From the NCBI GenBank assembly GCA_023334545.1, contig JAADVB010000006.1, positions 108,051 to 172,050 on the forward strand: 64,000 bases of DNA, written 5' to 3'. The stretch comes from Salisapilia sapeloensis (taxonomy: Eukaryota; Oomycota; Peronosporomycetes; Peronosporales; Salisapiliaceae). Positions 21,679-33,247 of this stretch are shown piece after piece; position 1 is the stretch's first letter, and the number at the start of each line of letters is the position of its first letter. A model generated the notes under the pieces. That model had not been told where the DNA came from, made no database searches, and worked only from the letters and a program-made list of their open reading frames with translations. Position numbers and translations under genes: made by a program.

Positions 21679-22941
21679 TTACAAGAGCTTCTTGATGAAC
21701 TTGTTGATCTCCGCGCCACGGTTACCAGCGTCACCGCCTTCGACGAAGTGGCACGTCTTCTGACGGTAACCACCGTTCGGGGAAGACATCTTGAACGGCC
21801 AGAGGAAGTTGGCGGCCTTCTTGAAGTTCGGGCCAACCGTGTAGATCTCGTGGATCAAGTCCTCGACACAGATGATGCCGTACTGGCCGAGCGCCTTCTC
21901 GATGATCTGGTTGTCCGTCAACGGGATGCGCTGGGAGTCGACCTTGCCGTATCCGCGCTTGTAGATGAGCTCACGGACCGACTTGAGGTTCGGGACACCG
22001 TACGTGACGTACGGCTCGACCAGACGGAGCATGTTGATCGTGGCCTTGTTGAGCTTCACGAAGACACCGTTGTGGATCTGACGAAGACGGAGGAGATCCA
22101 AGATCTTGCGGACCTTCGGGGACACACCGATGATACCACGGATACGAACCACGAAGGCGATCTTGGCTTCCGGAGCAACGTAGAGGTTGCCAGAAGTCTT
22201 AGCCTGACGGCGCAGAGAGATGTTCTGACGCTCAATCTGTAGGAAGGAGAGATTAAGTACATATACGGCAGCTGTGATGTCGGATGAGAGATATTTACCT
22301 GGCGGTACTCCTTCACATACTTCTCAGCACTGTGGAAGATGATCTTGCGGACCTCGTTACGGTGCTTGCGGTCGGCGACGGCCTTGGCCTGACGGTCAGC
22401 CTTGACCTTCTCCATGGTGCGGCGCTTCTTGAGCACCGACTCCGGCACGAGACTGTAGGAAAAGAATGAAATTAGCAACGGGATGCATGTACAAGTGGGA
22501 GGGTTGGGAGGAAAGAGACTCCTTGGCCCATTCCAACGTCCTCTATTCACACCCGTCAGAGATGTATTTCAGCGGAGTAGTTTTGCAACTACACTCGCCA
22601 CAATCCTCCACCTTGTTGCTGGTTCACAGGAAGCAGTACAATGGGAGATGTAAGAACGATCGATTGATCATGTCCTACAAATGTATTTCAAGAGAAAAAA
22701 GGTGGAGCATTCCATTCGAATCGAACAAACGTCACTTTTTACTCTCACAATCCACCAGCACAAGAAACGTACGATACGAACTTAGTGCGTGGTGAGGACT
22801 CCGTCGTGTCATTGACAGGACGATCGGAATGGATCCGAAAGTTTGGCCAGATTAAAATGTTCCTGGCGGTCTTCACTCCTCCGTCTTCTCCCATGAGATG
22901 AAAGACACATACACTTTGTTGTCTTTAGACGTCGGGGCCAT
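21679..22941 (-). CDS. RPL7: 60S ribosomal protein L7 (uL30)
   Basis: Large-subunit protein of the uL30 family. Minus-strand exons 22941-22913 (29 nt, MAPTSKDNK plus two bases), 22452-22299 and 22236-21679; introns 460 and 62 bp; 246 aa. The small first exon was found because its GT end plus the first T of exon 2 gives the join [20 protein letters not shown] in frame. Diagnostic sequence: [98 protein letters not shown] and [19 protein letters not shown] long first intron just after the start codon is common in ribosomal protein genes and may carry regulatory elements (inference). Confidence 0.97.
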
Positions 22942-22965
22942 CGCGATTGCTTGGTTCCTACTTTC

Positions 22966-22981
22966 GGTTTGAAGAGTGAGC
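22966..22981 (-). promoter_or_regulatory. Oomycete-type initiator/FPR-like element of RPL7
   Basis: Minus-strand GCTCACTCTTCAAACC, 25 nt upstream of the RPL7 ATG. It matches the published oomycete core promoter (GCTCATTYYNCAWTTT, Inr plus flanking region) at 12 of 16 positions by eye. Position just upstream of the start codon fits a transcription start. Confidence 0.4.
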
Positions 22982-23125
22982 TAAGTGCCATCGACCGTGC
23001 TCGAATTGACGCCAACCATTAATTTCAGCCAATCCTTTACCCTATTAAAAAATTGCTACCAATCAAAAAGTATAAAATATTTGGTACATGGGTGGCACGA
23101 TGGACACAGTAATCGACAAGGAATC

Positions 23126-23508
23126 ATGGCTGGATCCTCGCTGCTGCTGTCGGTAGGATTGATCGGCCTGGGTTTCATACTGGGTAGAGCTCCACTCGTG
23201 TCCATTGCGTTGGAGATCCATGAGGAGCTCCTCCAGCTGCCACCAGTACGCAAGGTGCGCATGTGACATATAAGTAGATATAATTGCCAATTCCACGAGA
23301 CTGACCACCTCGTAGGGCGGTATACTTGCTATGATTGCATTCATGGTGTTCATTTACGTCATATTTATCCTCCTCCCACTTCGATGGATCGCTACGGACG
23401 TAAGATAAACTACATAAACGTCTTAAGAGTACAAAGAGCTCAGACATGTTCAGATCGCAGACCGCGATGACGACGCCACAACTTCCACATCCTTCCGACG
23501 AGAATTAA
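23126..23508 (+). CDS. Small two-helix membrane protein, 86 aa
   Basis: Exons 23126-23254, 23316-23399 and 23461-23508 (introns 61 and 61 bp), all phase 0. The product begins MAGSSLLLSVGLIGLGFILG, a hydrophobic segment that could be a signal anchor, then a charged link (EIHEELLQLPPVRK), a second helix GGILAMIAFMVFIYVIFILL ending at PLRWIATD, and a short polar tail. The open frame continues upstream of 23126 to an in-frame ATG at 22985, which would add a 47-residue extension; the 23126 ATG gives the cleaner hydrophobic N-terminus. Small size, three exons and clean splice sites argue it is real. Family not recognised; a small subunit of a membrane complex is a guess. Confidence 0.65.
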
Positions 23509-23714
23509 GACGCAGAGGGAGCTTCAGCATGAGCTATGTGACCGACATCAAATCGCATGTATTGGCTCGACCGGTGGGTTAAACCTCATGCTTCTCGCAC
23601 AAGATACTACATTCAAAGATAGACGTCTATAGACTAAATTAATCGTAAAGCCGCTTTATTCTTGCATTTATTATCTTACTATCTTTTTAGTTCTGCTAGT
23701 CTTAGTGCGTCTCG

Positions 23715-26700
23715 CTATTCTCTGTCTGTTTTCTGCGTTTCAAGTCCACCAGACTTGTCTAATTGCTCACCCTTACCGTGCGCCACGTTTGGTTTCTTAG
23801 AAAATAGCTGTTTGAGCCTACTCTTATGCTTCTGGAAATCTTCATGTTCCAACGTAGACGCAATTCGTGATTCGAAACTATTTTGTGTATTCGCCACACC
23901 TGATGGTGATGCAAGGTCGCCTGCTTGTACCGTATCGAGCGATCGGTGCCAAGAAAACTTGTTTTTCTTTCGTAGAGAGGGATGGTTATCCGGTAAGCCT
24001 AGGAAGAACTTGGCCATTGTTTCAGACGGTGTCGAAGGTGTCGACGGCATCGATGGTACATCCTCTGCGTTCAGTGGAGCTGTAGAGCTTGCTTCTCGGG
24101 CTTCGATATCCTTCCCGTCCTCACTCTGGCCGCTATCCCCTGGAGTCAAAGACATTTTCAAACTCTTCTGTGTCGAACTTCTGCTTCGCAGTGGCGCTAA
24201 CGTATCAAATTTAGCCCATCGAGCGGATCCGAATTGATCACGAAGGACATTGGCAATGTTACTAAAGTTCCGACCAACTTGAGATAGAATGTCGAGAATG
24301 ATGTCTCGACGCATTCGTAGTAGCAGCTCTTTCATCGTGCAAGTCTTATCACTGTATACGAGAGCATGTACTTTGACTTGAAATCCTCTCATCTCTTCTA
24401 AACCAGTCTGCTGTGCATGAAGTAGTGACCGCTGATTTTTGTACGTTACGATCGCATCCAACGTACCAACACGCACGTGTTTGAAAACTATTCCTGTCTT
24501 CTTACTCCCACTCGCTTCTTTTTTGGTGCCCTTTTCGACTTCACCTCCTTCCTCTTCTTCTTCACTCTCGGATTCGGATTCCATGTCCATCGTACCTTCC
24601 AATTGACTCTTACTTTGACTTGCACGTATCGTTTCTTTGTCAATTTCAGCTTTGGATAGTTGATCCGTACCACCTCGACGAAGGTATTGGGAAGATTTTT
24701 TGGACAACGATGCAGCCTTCCCAGCTGCTCTCTTTAGTGTTGATCCTACGTCCGAGCGGCTTTGGGAACGAGTATAAGGGTCCAAAAACATTTCTCGAAC
24801 AGCTTGGCGTTGACGAAGCTCCTGTGCACTAGCGACTCGCTCTGTTGAAGAAAAGAAGAGAGCGAGGTCTTGGACAATATCATGTGTTAAAAAGACTTGA
24901 ACTGGATGAACGTTCACTTCAAAATGGCGAACAACAAGCGCACCTTCGACTGGGTTAACAATCTCAGCGTCGACTCGAAGGAAGGTGTCTTCACCCCAGC
25001 CAATGGCATTTTTCAGCGGAAGTAAGATGTCTGGTAGAGGGGTGTCTGGCTGCAAGTTCTGGCAGCGTAATTGTCCGAGCGATAGAGCTACTAAGGCAGA
25101 TCGGACACCACTAACTTTCATTCGAGTGCATGTATCTTTTAGCACCAAACGTAGAATTGAAATCGTTGATGTTTTGCGAAGGATGAGATTTGCTTCATCC
25201 ATTTCATAGCGCACATCCGTCGTTACTGGCGGAGTTTGGCGTCGTTTTGCCTCTGCATCTATATTCCATAGCTTCGCGGTGACAACGCGAAGTTCTTTCT
25301 CTCTCGAACGCAAAGCCTTCGTCGACTTCATTTGAGCCACAGCATTTCGACGTGATAAGTACGTTCGTAAAGCTGCGATAAGTTCTTCATGCTGTGCAAT
25401 ATCTGTCTTCTTTGCAATGAGCTGAGTTTCTTCAAGCGTATTGCTTTCCACATCGTTCACGTCAAGGTAATAATGCAATCTTTCTTGCCATTGATGTGTT
25501 CTTTTGCTCTTTTCATTGTATTCTAACTGGCTGATCTCCCACTTGATGTCCGACCGTAGACGCATGAGCTCATCCATTTTCCCATTCTCAAGCACAGCGG
25601 ATAAACGGCTTGAAGTGTACTCTGAACCACCAAAGATATCCATCTCTTTCATCTGCGCGACCTTCGAGTCTACTAAAGGCTCCATCTCATCAAGTAACTG
25701 CTCTAATATTTTCTTGGATGTAGCCCCAATGCCAAAGTGTGCAGACGGAATGTGCACACTAACCGTGTTCGCCACCTCCGTACCTCCAGTATGGCACAAG
25801 AAAAGTGTGATAGGCATTGGTTTCAATACTTGACTAAGGAGACCATTTAGTCCGGTGGAAGTTGGGCTACCTCCAAAGCCTTCGAGCCAAATGGTTCGTG
25901 ATTTAACGTCGATATCGAGTGGAGCTGTATACGCTTGAGCACCGCTCACTTGCAAGGATAGGTGCATGTGATTTTCATCAAGCGAATGTGATGAACATAG
26001 CTTGGCACAAGCAACGACAACCAAAAGTGATCCCTATTGCATTCACGTTATAAGTAAGAGTTATACAGTATGAAACGAAAGATAACTATCTATTGTACCT
26101 TGCTTTTCTCGTCTTGAAAGCTAAGCTGCGTATCCGAGCATTTGACTAGGAAGTAGGATGGAAGGCTTGTGTCTGGACATACCTTGTCTTCCGCCTCGGT
26201 CTCATTCTCATGCTGACTATGCCCATCTCCAGAGGTTTCCTCCGTGTTATTAAAGATTTGCCGGTACTGGGGCAATTCTGACAGCTTCATCGTTTTCGCC
26301 ATTGGCTTTGATCCAAAGTTTCGAGGTGATGCAATAATTGGCTCTGTTTGCACTGGCTTGTCGGTGTCATTCCATTTCCAAAAGTGATCCGCTAAGAAAC
26401 ATAAGATCAAATCCGTCCACTGCATTCCAATGCCTGCGAGTGAATCTAATGCTGTAATGGATGCTGTAACACGAGTTTCGTCTACATTCATGCCAAGCAT
26501 GCTGTCATTTTCCAATAGTTCCTGACCAAAGTTTGCAAGTTTACTTCGAGTACTCTCGCCTTGATAACGTGTTGGTGATCCTTCACTCTCCAACGCTTCT
26601 GTATCACGGAAAGAGTACGGATTCAAGTGCTCAATCTGGAAGTGATTTAAGATCGTTTTCGTACTTTCATCATGCCCACTTCGGCGATGACGTTTAGTAG

Positions 26701-29700
26701 GAGAGTTCGTTCGTAAATTCTTGAAACTTTCAATGATATGTGGACTCTGAGAGATAATCGCTATGGATTTAATCCACACAAATGGTTCACCTCGACTTCC
26801 AGATACAGGTGTACAGACACGTACTTCAAAGTCTTGGCATAAAAACTTGATGTCAGTTACTTCCCAGTACAGCTCATTAGTCCAAAACAAGAGCAAATGG
26901 TTCGATGGAGCTTCTGTTTCCGGTATGAGATACTCGGCTGAAGTAACTTGGAACCGAGATAGCGTCAAGCGGTCATTTACAGATACTCGAATACCAGCGA
27001 CACATTGCTCGTCATCATATATTCCGATATCAATGCCTTCTACAGTCAAAGTATCGATCATCAATGAGATGACAGGGAGATGCTGACTCCAAGACGGCTC
27101 TGACTTTTGGCCTTTTCGAGCTCTGTGAATTTGATTGGTAACAGAGCTTGTCCACTTGATAAAGGTGTTTGCAAAGTTTAAGAGCCATTCCATTTGCTTC
27201 GTGTAGAGCAACACTGTTGCTCGAGCTGCCATGGCCTTCTTGGACAAATTGCAGTGCTTTTGTGGTGAATAAGCAGTCACGTCATCCCCACCGATCCTTC
27301 CACTGACTGTACATTTCATAGACGTAGCACGGAAACGGTTATATGTCGTATCAGTCTTCCAAGTTTCCAAACGTTCTCTGCGCTTGACTAGTGTACATGT
27401 ATCTATGCAAAAGCAAACGTCGTGGTCGTCATTTGTTGCATGAAGATACTGCAGTGGATGATGGTAATGGTTATTCGGGTACCCGTCACACTCCCATTCG
27501 ATAAGGATAACCAAGTCCACATTGCTAAGCTCCACAACAGAGTACAAGTCAAGTGGGTAAATGTTAATCGCAACTTGCTCAAGTGCTATCTTCGTTCCGC
27601 CGTATTCACACAAGATGCTCAAGTTTTGGATCGAAGCTTCCAGATATTCATTACATTCGAAAGCATGCAAAGAGTTGTAGACGCGTACACCTGCAGTTGG
27701 GACACTGATTGTCACTTTTCCGTGCAGCACACTCCGTAGGATGTCCCATGGCGCTACAATCCGCTCCGTTTCTTGATCTGTTGACAAACGCTGACTTAGG
27801 CATAGGACCCGGTCGCCGATTTCAGCTAAGCTAGAGGTATACGCTGGTGCAAAGTTTGCCATAAAGCCATCGCTCGTCAAATCAAGCGATACATATACTT
27901 TCAATGTGCTGTGTAGACTAGTTTCTTTCTCTTCAGCTGGATTGTATGGCAAAGCAACCACCACGTTCCCAGTAAGATCTATATCGTTGCATGCGACGAG
28001 TGCAGTCGGGAATTGGCGTACGTTCACGCACAAACCATTGATACTTAAGTCCATCTCTACCCTTTCTAAGATTTCATAGCAAAGCGTGTACTCCTCCCGT
28101 TGGAATGATGCATCGTCAAAGGATCTTTCAATCACAGGCATAGCTTCGTCCAAGGACTCAACCAGTCGAGTGTTTTGCACTTCATCAGCTGGGAAGGCTA
28201 GATCGAGCTTCAGGAATGGAATGGTCACTTTAAATAATGCCGTACTATGTACTGGCTCTGCATTTGTTTTTCTTGGCGCAACAAGTTTCTGTCTGTACCG
28301 ATAGGAGTGTACGGCATTAATATCCAGTAAGGGAGCGTTCTCTTTGGTTGTATAAACCTGCTCTCGTGCTTCTTGCTCACTCAAAACGTCTAGCCAAAGT
28401 GGATATTTAGATTCCAGCCAAGTTTCCATCCAATTGTCCTGACAGCTCACTTCGAGCCCATTTAACGTCAGCCACAACTGCATTCGCTCATTTGGTTTTT
28501 CTAAACGCAAGTAGTAGTGGAAGAACTCATCTTCTTGTGGCCTCCAGAACATTTGCATTGAGTTTACAAAGCTGGTGACAAAAGGCTCGACTGCATCTTG
28601 CATAGAATGCACAAAGTCGATAAAGTGAAAGTCAAGTGATGTTTGGAGCTTCAAATCATGCAGCCCAACCATCATACCATCACGACAAACTTTTAGCTCT
28701 TCATTATTACGATTGCAAACGCTTTGACGAAGGCGTAGATTCGCCTCAAACTCTCCCATTACATAGTCTGTTCTCTTGTCTAGAGTCCTCCTCAAGTCAA
28801 GCTGATTGAGTGAAATTATTTCCAGATCATTGCACTGGAGAGAAACATTTTGTATCAGCCACAGGTTTGGGAGATCATCGCCTGAGAGTACTCCAACGGT
28901 CAAATAAATCCGAGCTTTTGGTGCAATCGGAGCGTTAAATCTTAAGTTGGTGACCATTAATCTAGTCAAGTTGTTTCCACTCGCACTCACTTGATGATAT
29001 AAGAGCTCTTCAAGCCGGATGCACTCTGCAACATTCGCTAAAGGCTGATTTAAGCCTCCCTTGCGGTTAAAACGACTTTCGGGTGGCATGCAGTTCCTTG
29101 CAAACGCGCTTCGGATTAAATACAGCATCTGCCAATTAGCGTAAGTTATCTTTCGTATCTCATTTACAACGCGGATATGCTCCGAGATGGTATAGTCGCA
29201 GTAGATGTCGTCTAAAAACAGATCGACGATAGTTTTTGTCGAGTGTGGAATGGCCGTCTCCTCCAAGGCGAAGCTTTTGACTGTAAAGTAGGGTGCGCAT
29301 TGGTCCATCGTCACATTTGTAGAGCCCGTAGTGCTTCCAGCGTATATACCGACTTGCTCAAAGGCAATCTGAAAGCAACCTGGAGATGACCTTAGATGCA
29401 AGCAATCGATACTTAGAAAATCATCTTCCATCCGCCTCGTGCTCTCACTGCAGATGAAAAGCCTCACATGGTTGACTTGACATTGGAACTTCGTACATAC
29501 GGACGGCGTCTGAAGTTCCTTCAAAATAATTTCCAATGTCTTTTTGGTTGGGATAGTGAATGGTGAGAGAGGTCTTGGGCCTGGCAAAAGACCATCTCCT
29601 TTTATTTGGAAGGCTGGAGCGAATAAAACGATTCCTAGTTGCATTGCTCCACCTATGGCGTGCAAGCTTTCGGCCGAATATGCAGCCTCCAACCATTCTG

Positions 29701-31592
29701 ATTCCATTTCTACTTGTGCTGGTAGCATTTCTACTGACTGAGTTGGAGCAGTGTGAAGTAGGAGTCGAGTGTGGTCGAGGAAAAGCATACAAAAGCTAGT
29801 TTCTGGTAATCCTCGAAAATGCTCTAACTTGCTATTGGTAACCTGTATCTCACCTTCCGCTCGCTTATACCTGTCATGACCGTTCTTAGACGTTGACCAC
29901 CTCCCGTTGATTTCTTCCAACAATAGTCGAATATTCGGCACTCCTGATGGTATAATTTTACTCGCGTCCAATTCGGACATAAAGACAGCAGTTGTGTGCA
30001 GTAGACGAAGGCTGCATCGAATGTTCAGACCGCCTAGTAACTTGCTTATGTCTTGACTTCCTTGAGGCCTTTGCTCGTTCAAAGACTGTTTTCGAGGTGC
30101 CTTTGCATGTTTTAGCATTAAAGTTGTCCACGGCTGTAGATCCCTTCTTAGCGTTGCTGTGAGTTCCTCCCCACGTACGTCGCAAGTAACATCATACGAT
30201 GACAAGTCCGTGTTGTTCGGCATATGCGAATATGCCTGACTTTTAGATATGCTTAAAGATACCTCAATTGATCTTGAGTACATAATTTCCTTTTCAGATG
30301 GCGAGAAGGTATTGTCAGTTTTGATCAGAGCCGTGCCTCCACAATGAGCTTCAACTTTCTGTAATGCAATGGTAGCCTCACCAAGTTCCTCTCTTCGTCG
30401 TGCTGCACTGTTCTTGATACCGTCTTGGCAAAGTTTTGGCTTGAATCTCGTAGATAAGCGAGACACCCGACCTACAATATACCTGCTGTCCTCTCTTCCT
30501 GCTGTGTAGTGAACACGCGCTTCCAGGTTCTCGACAGTGATAGCGACCTTTGTCGGAATTTCCTGTAGAACGGTGAGCGCATCTTTCACACTTTCGAGAT
30601 ACATAGCGTCTAGGTCAGAGGAATTGATGACTCTATCTTGAGCTTGATCGCTCTTGGGACAATGATTGCCTAGCATTTGCAGTAGCTGGTGAAAGACAAG
30701 ATCCATGTTGATGCTAGAGCATTGTAGTTCGCACAATGTTGGGATAGGACTTCTTGTATCCAGCTCGCCAGCGAAAAACGGAATGACTACACTTAAAGCT
30801 ATGGAACCAAGCTCCAGGTTTCCATTTATCGCCTCGAGATGTATCTTCATTCGTCGAGGCACATTCAAGTGCACTTGACAGCAAATTTCATCACTTTCTG
30901 TCTTTGACGCAATTGACACTGACATACTGCCATCCTAACGTTACATCAATATCGTCAATAGGAGATACCACTGGTGTGCAATCAGTAGGACATTTACCTT
31001 AATGGAAGCCAGTGGCTGCTTCTGACGAGTGATAGCAAGTTCAAAGTCTTCTACGTGAACTGATACCAAGTCCAGGTAGTGTTGCAAATGGTGTAGTAGA
31101 GTTATAGATCCGTTGCAAGATGCCCACATCGGATGACGGAGGTCATGTATCGGATATTCACTCTTCATTTGCTTCTTGTCTCCTACTTCGCCTTGCCTTC
31201 CCTCGAATGTAGCAGGCAAATCGACACATACTTGTATCGAAGTTAGCGAAAGGCGAATGATAGGTCCTCTCGCCCCTTGAAGCAAGAACGGTGGCAGGTT
31301 TCTCCACACGGACATCTGGACACCATGTATCTGCACATCAAGCTTAGCGCCATCATTACCGGCACGTATGCCGCTTAGTAACCCAGCTACACGTCCATGC
31401 ACTTTAATACATCGTTACACAGGCAATGGTAGCATGAAGAGTCACCTTTCGAAAGTATCACGAAGATACCTGTCAAGACACCCGACAGTATCTATTGCGC
31501 AATGTACTTATGAGCTACTGACGAATAGCATCAACTAGTAGACATACCGTAGGTCCTAGACACAAAAGGGTGAATAGCAGTAGCACCCACAT
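23715..31592 (-). CDS. Bridge-like lipid transfer protein, FMP27/SABRE/Hobbit (BLTP2) family
   Basis: Very large rod-shaped protein that in fungi, plants and animals forms a hydrophobic groove for bulk lipid transfer at ER-plasma membrane contacts. Minus-strand exons 31592-31548, 31491-31446, 31401-30998, 30934-26099 and 26033-23715; 2549 aa, in the usual 2200-2700 range. The first two tiny exons encode the hydrophobic N-terminal anchor (MWVLLLFTLLCLGPT plus ILSGVLTGIFVILSK), as in the family. The third starts the chorein-like groove (VHGRVAGLLSGIRAG, LDVQIHGVQMSVWRNLPPFL). The C-terminal part has the family signature region VFKHVRVGTLDAIVTYKNQR ... MRGFQVKVHALVYSDKTC ... DIILDILSQVGRN, matching the FMP27/KIAA0100 C-terminus. 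An acidic Glu-rich insert (ESESEEEEEGGEVEKGTKK) lies about 240 residues before the end. Start codons of this gene and the SMYD gene are 86 bp apart. Confidence 0.9.
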
Positions 31593-31678
31593 CCTCCAAC
31601 TCTTGCCAGGCTTTCTCTGACTCGGAAACGATCGTGTACAAAAATACATCACAACGTGGCATCCATTCACTTAACAAG
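31593..31678. promoter_or_regulatory. 86-bp bidirectional promoter (BLTP2 / SMYD)
   Basis: The whole space between two divergent start codons. It holds CCATTCACTTAACAAG just before the SMYD ATG, which is initiator-like. Both 5' UTRs and both promoters must fit here or overlap the other gene. Confidence 0.4.
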
Positions 31679-33172
31679 ATGGTCTCGTGGGTACTAGATG
31701 CTGCAGACGACCGTGGGCGGCTCTTGCGAGCCCAATCTTCCCTCCAAGTTGGGGAAACAGTGGAGAGGGAGCACCCCTATGCCATGGTTGTGCTAGGAGA
31801 GCAAGTGTCTGCACTCTGCGCTGTTTGTCTCCGGGAGGCGGATGCGGACATCTGTTGCGATGATTGCTCTCGTGTCTACTTTTGCAGCGAAGAATGTCGA
31901 GAGCGTCTAGAGCAAGTACATGAAGTAGAATGTGAAGCTTTGGAAGACATGGACGTCATTGCGTCGAAAAGTGGCGTCGAAGGGGATTTACTACGTCTCC
32001 TGTTGCGCATTCTTGCGGTCCGAAGCTTGGAATCTCCGAGTGAGCGCGATTGCGAGACGTTTGAACGCACGTTTACAATGAATGAGAAAGGAGAAGTCGT
32101 GCAATACTTTCGGGATTTGCGAACGCTCGTACACAGCCTCGATCAGCTTCATCCCAAGTGGCAAGACGAAGTGCGTGAAGGAGCTAGACGACTTATATCT
32201 TACCTGCCAGCGGATGCTCGACTGTCGGAGGAAGAGGTGCTGACGATTGCAGCCCAAGTGAATGAAAACTCGTACTCGATCGATGCTTTTGATAACAAGC
32301 ACTTGATTGCAGCTGTCGGCATGTTCCCATTGACAGCAATGTTTAATCATAGTTGCACTCCGAACTGCACTTGGTCCAATGGAAGTGACGGTGTGCTGGA
32401 AGTTCGAGCTCGACGAGATATCCAAGCTGGAGAAGAACTGACTGTTAACTACATCGATATTGATATGGACAGGAATGAGCGACAGTGGGAGTTGGAACGC
32501 ACCAAGCACTTTACCTGTCATTGCGAGCGATGCACCACACCGTTGGAAGAGTCTGTAGATAGGTATCTACAAGGACTGTACTGTCCATTCTGTCCAGCAG
32601 AAGACGACAAGATGCTTTTGCCTACGAATGATAAGCAAATCCGATGCACTCATTGCAACAAGGTGAACGTGGGCGAATGGGACGTCGTCCAAGTCGCTAG
32701 AGACGTGCGAAAGGTACTAAAGGATGTGAAAACCCAATTGCATGACAAGAAATACCGAGAGGTTATTTCGACGCTAGCATCCTATCGTAATGGACTAGAA
32801 GTACAGTCGATGCTCCTTCCTTTCCATCCAAGTCATTCCATTGCCATGGCTATCAAACGACTATTAGCTGATGCGCACATGAAATTGGGAGACGTCGAGT
32901 TGGCATATCAGCTACGCAAGGACCTTATCAATGGCTTCAACCGCGTTGTGCCTCCCAACCACATGCCCCTAGCATTGGCCTATGTCGACTGTGCGGATGC
33001 CATCCAACAGTTGATTGATAAGCCGAAAGTTCTTCGCGACTCGAGTCTGGAGGAAGCAGAGCTGAAGGAAGAGAGACAGCGATACTACAATCAAGCGCAG
33101 GACATTTGCATCGTCTGTTTTTCTCGTCAGCACCCACTTTGTGTCCGCCTACGGACGCTTACAAGAAACTGA
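31679..33172 (+). CDS. SET and MYND domain methyltransferase (SMYD type)
   Basis: Probable protein-lysine methyltransferase. Single exon, 497 aa from ATG 31679 (MVSWVLDAADDRGRLLRAQS). The split SET domain encloses a MYND zinc finger at about residues 47-84: CAVCLREADADICCDDC ... YFCSEECRERLEQVHEVEC. The SET core has FPLTAMFNHSCTPNCTW (NHSCxPN binds AdoMet), GEELTVNYIDI and the post-SET cysteines FTCHCERC with a later CPFC/CTHC pair. The C-terminal 180 residues are helical and TPR-like (YREVISTLASYRN, VELAYQLRKDLINGFNRVVP), as in SMYD1-3. Substrate (histone or other) cannot be told. Confidence 0.93.
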   Translation: MVSWVLDAADDRGRLLRAQSSLQVGETVEREHPYAMVVLGEQVSALCAVCLREADADICCDDCSRVYFCSEECRERLEQVHEVECEALEDMDVIASKSGVEGDLLRLLLRILAVRSLESPSERDCETFERTFTMNEKGEVVQYFRDLRTLVHSLDQLHPKWQDEVREGARRLISYLPADARLSEEEVLTIAAQVNENSYSIDAFDNKHLIAAVGMFPLTAMFNHSCTPNCTWSNGSDGVLEVRARRDIQAGEELTVNYIDIDMDRNERQWELERTKHFTCHCERCTTPLEESVDRYLQGLYCPFCPAEDDKMLLPTNDKQIRCTHCNKVNVGEWDVVQVARDVRKVLKDVKTQLHDKKYREVISTLASYRNGLEVQSMLLPFHPSHSIAMAIKRLLADAHMKLGDVELAYQLRKDLINGFNRVVPPNHMPLALAYVDCADAIQQLIDKPKVLRDSSLEEAELKEERQRYYNQAQDICIVCFSRQHPLCVRLRTLTRN

Positions 33173-33247
33173 AGACACAAATTGATTTGAATACAGGAGA
33201 ATACATTTGTGATGCTGGAAATAGCTGGAGTAGAGCGTGCATAGAAA

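Noticed and set aside
21574-22242. 222-codon plus-strand frame
   Set aside because: Exactly antisense to RPL7 exon 3 and rich in LDRV-type composition; a shadow of the ribosomal gene.
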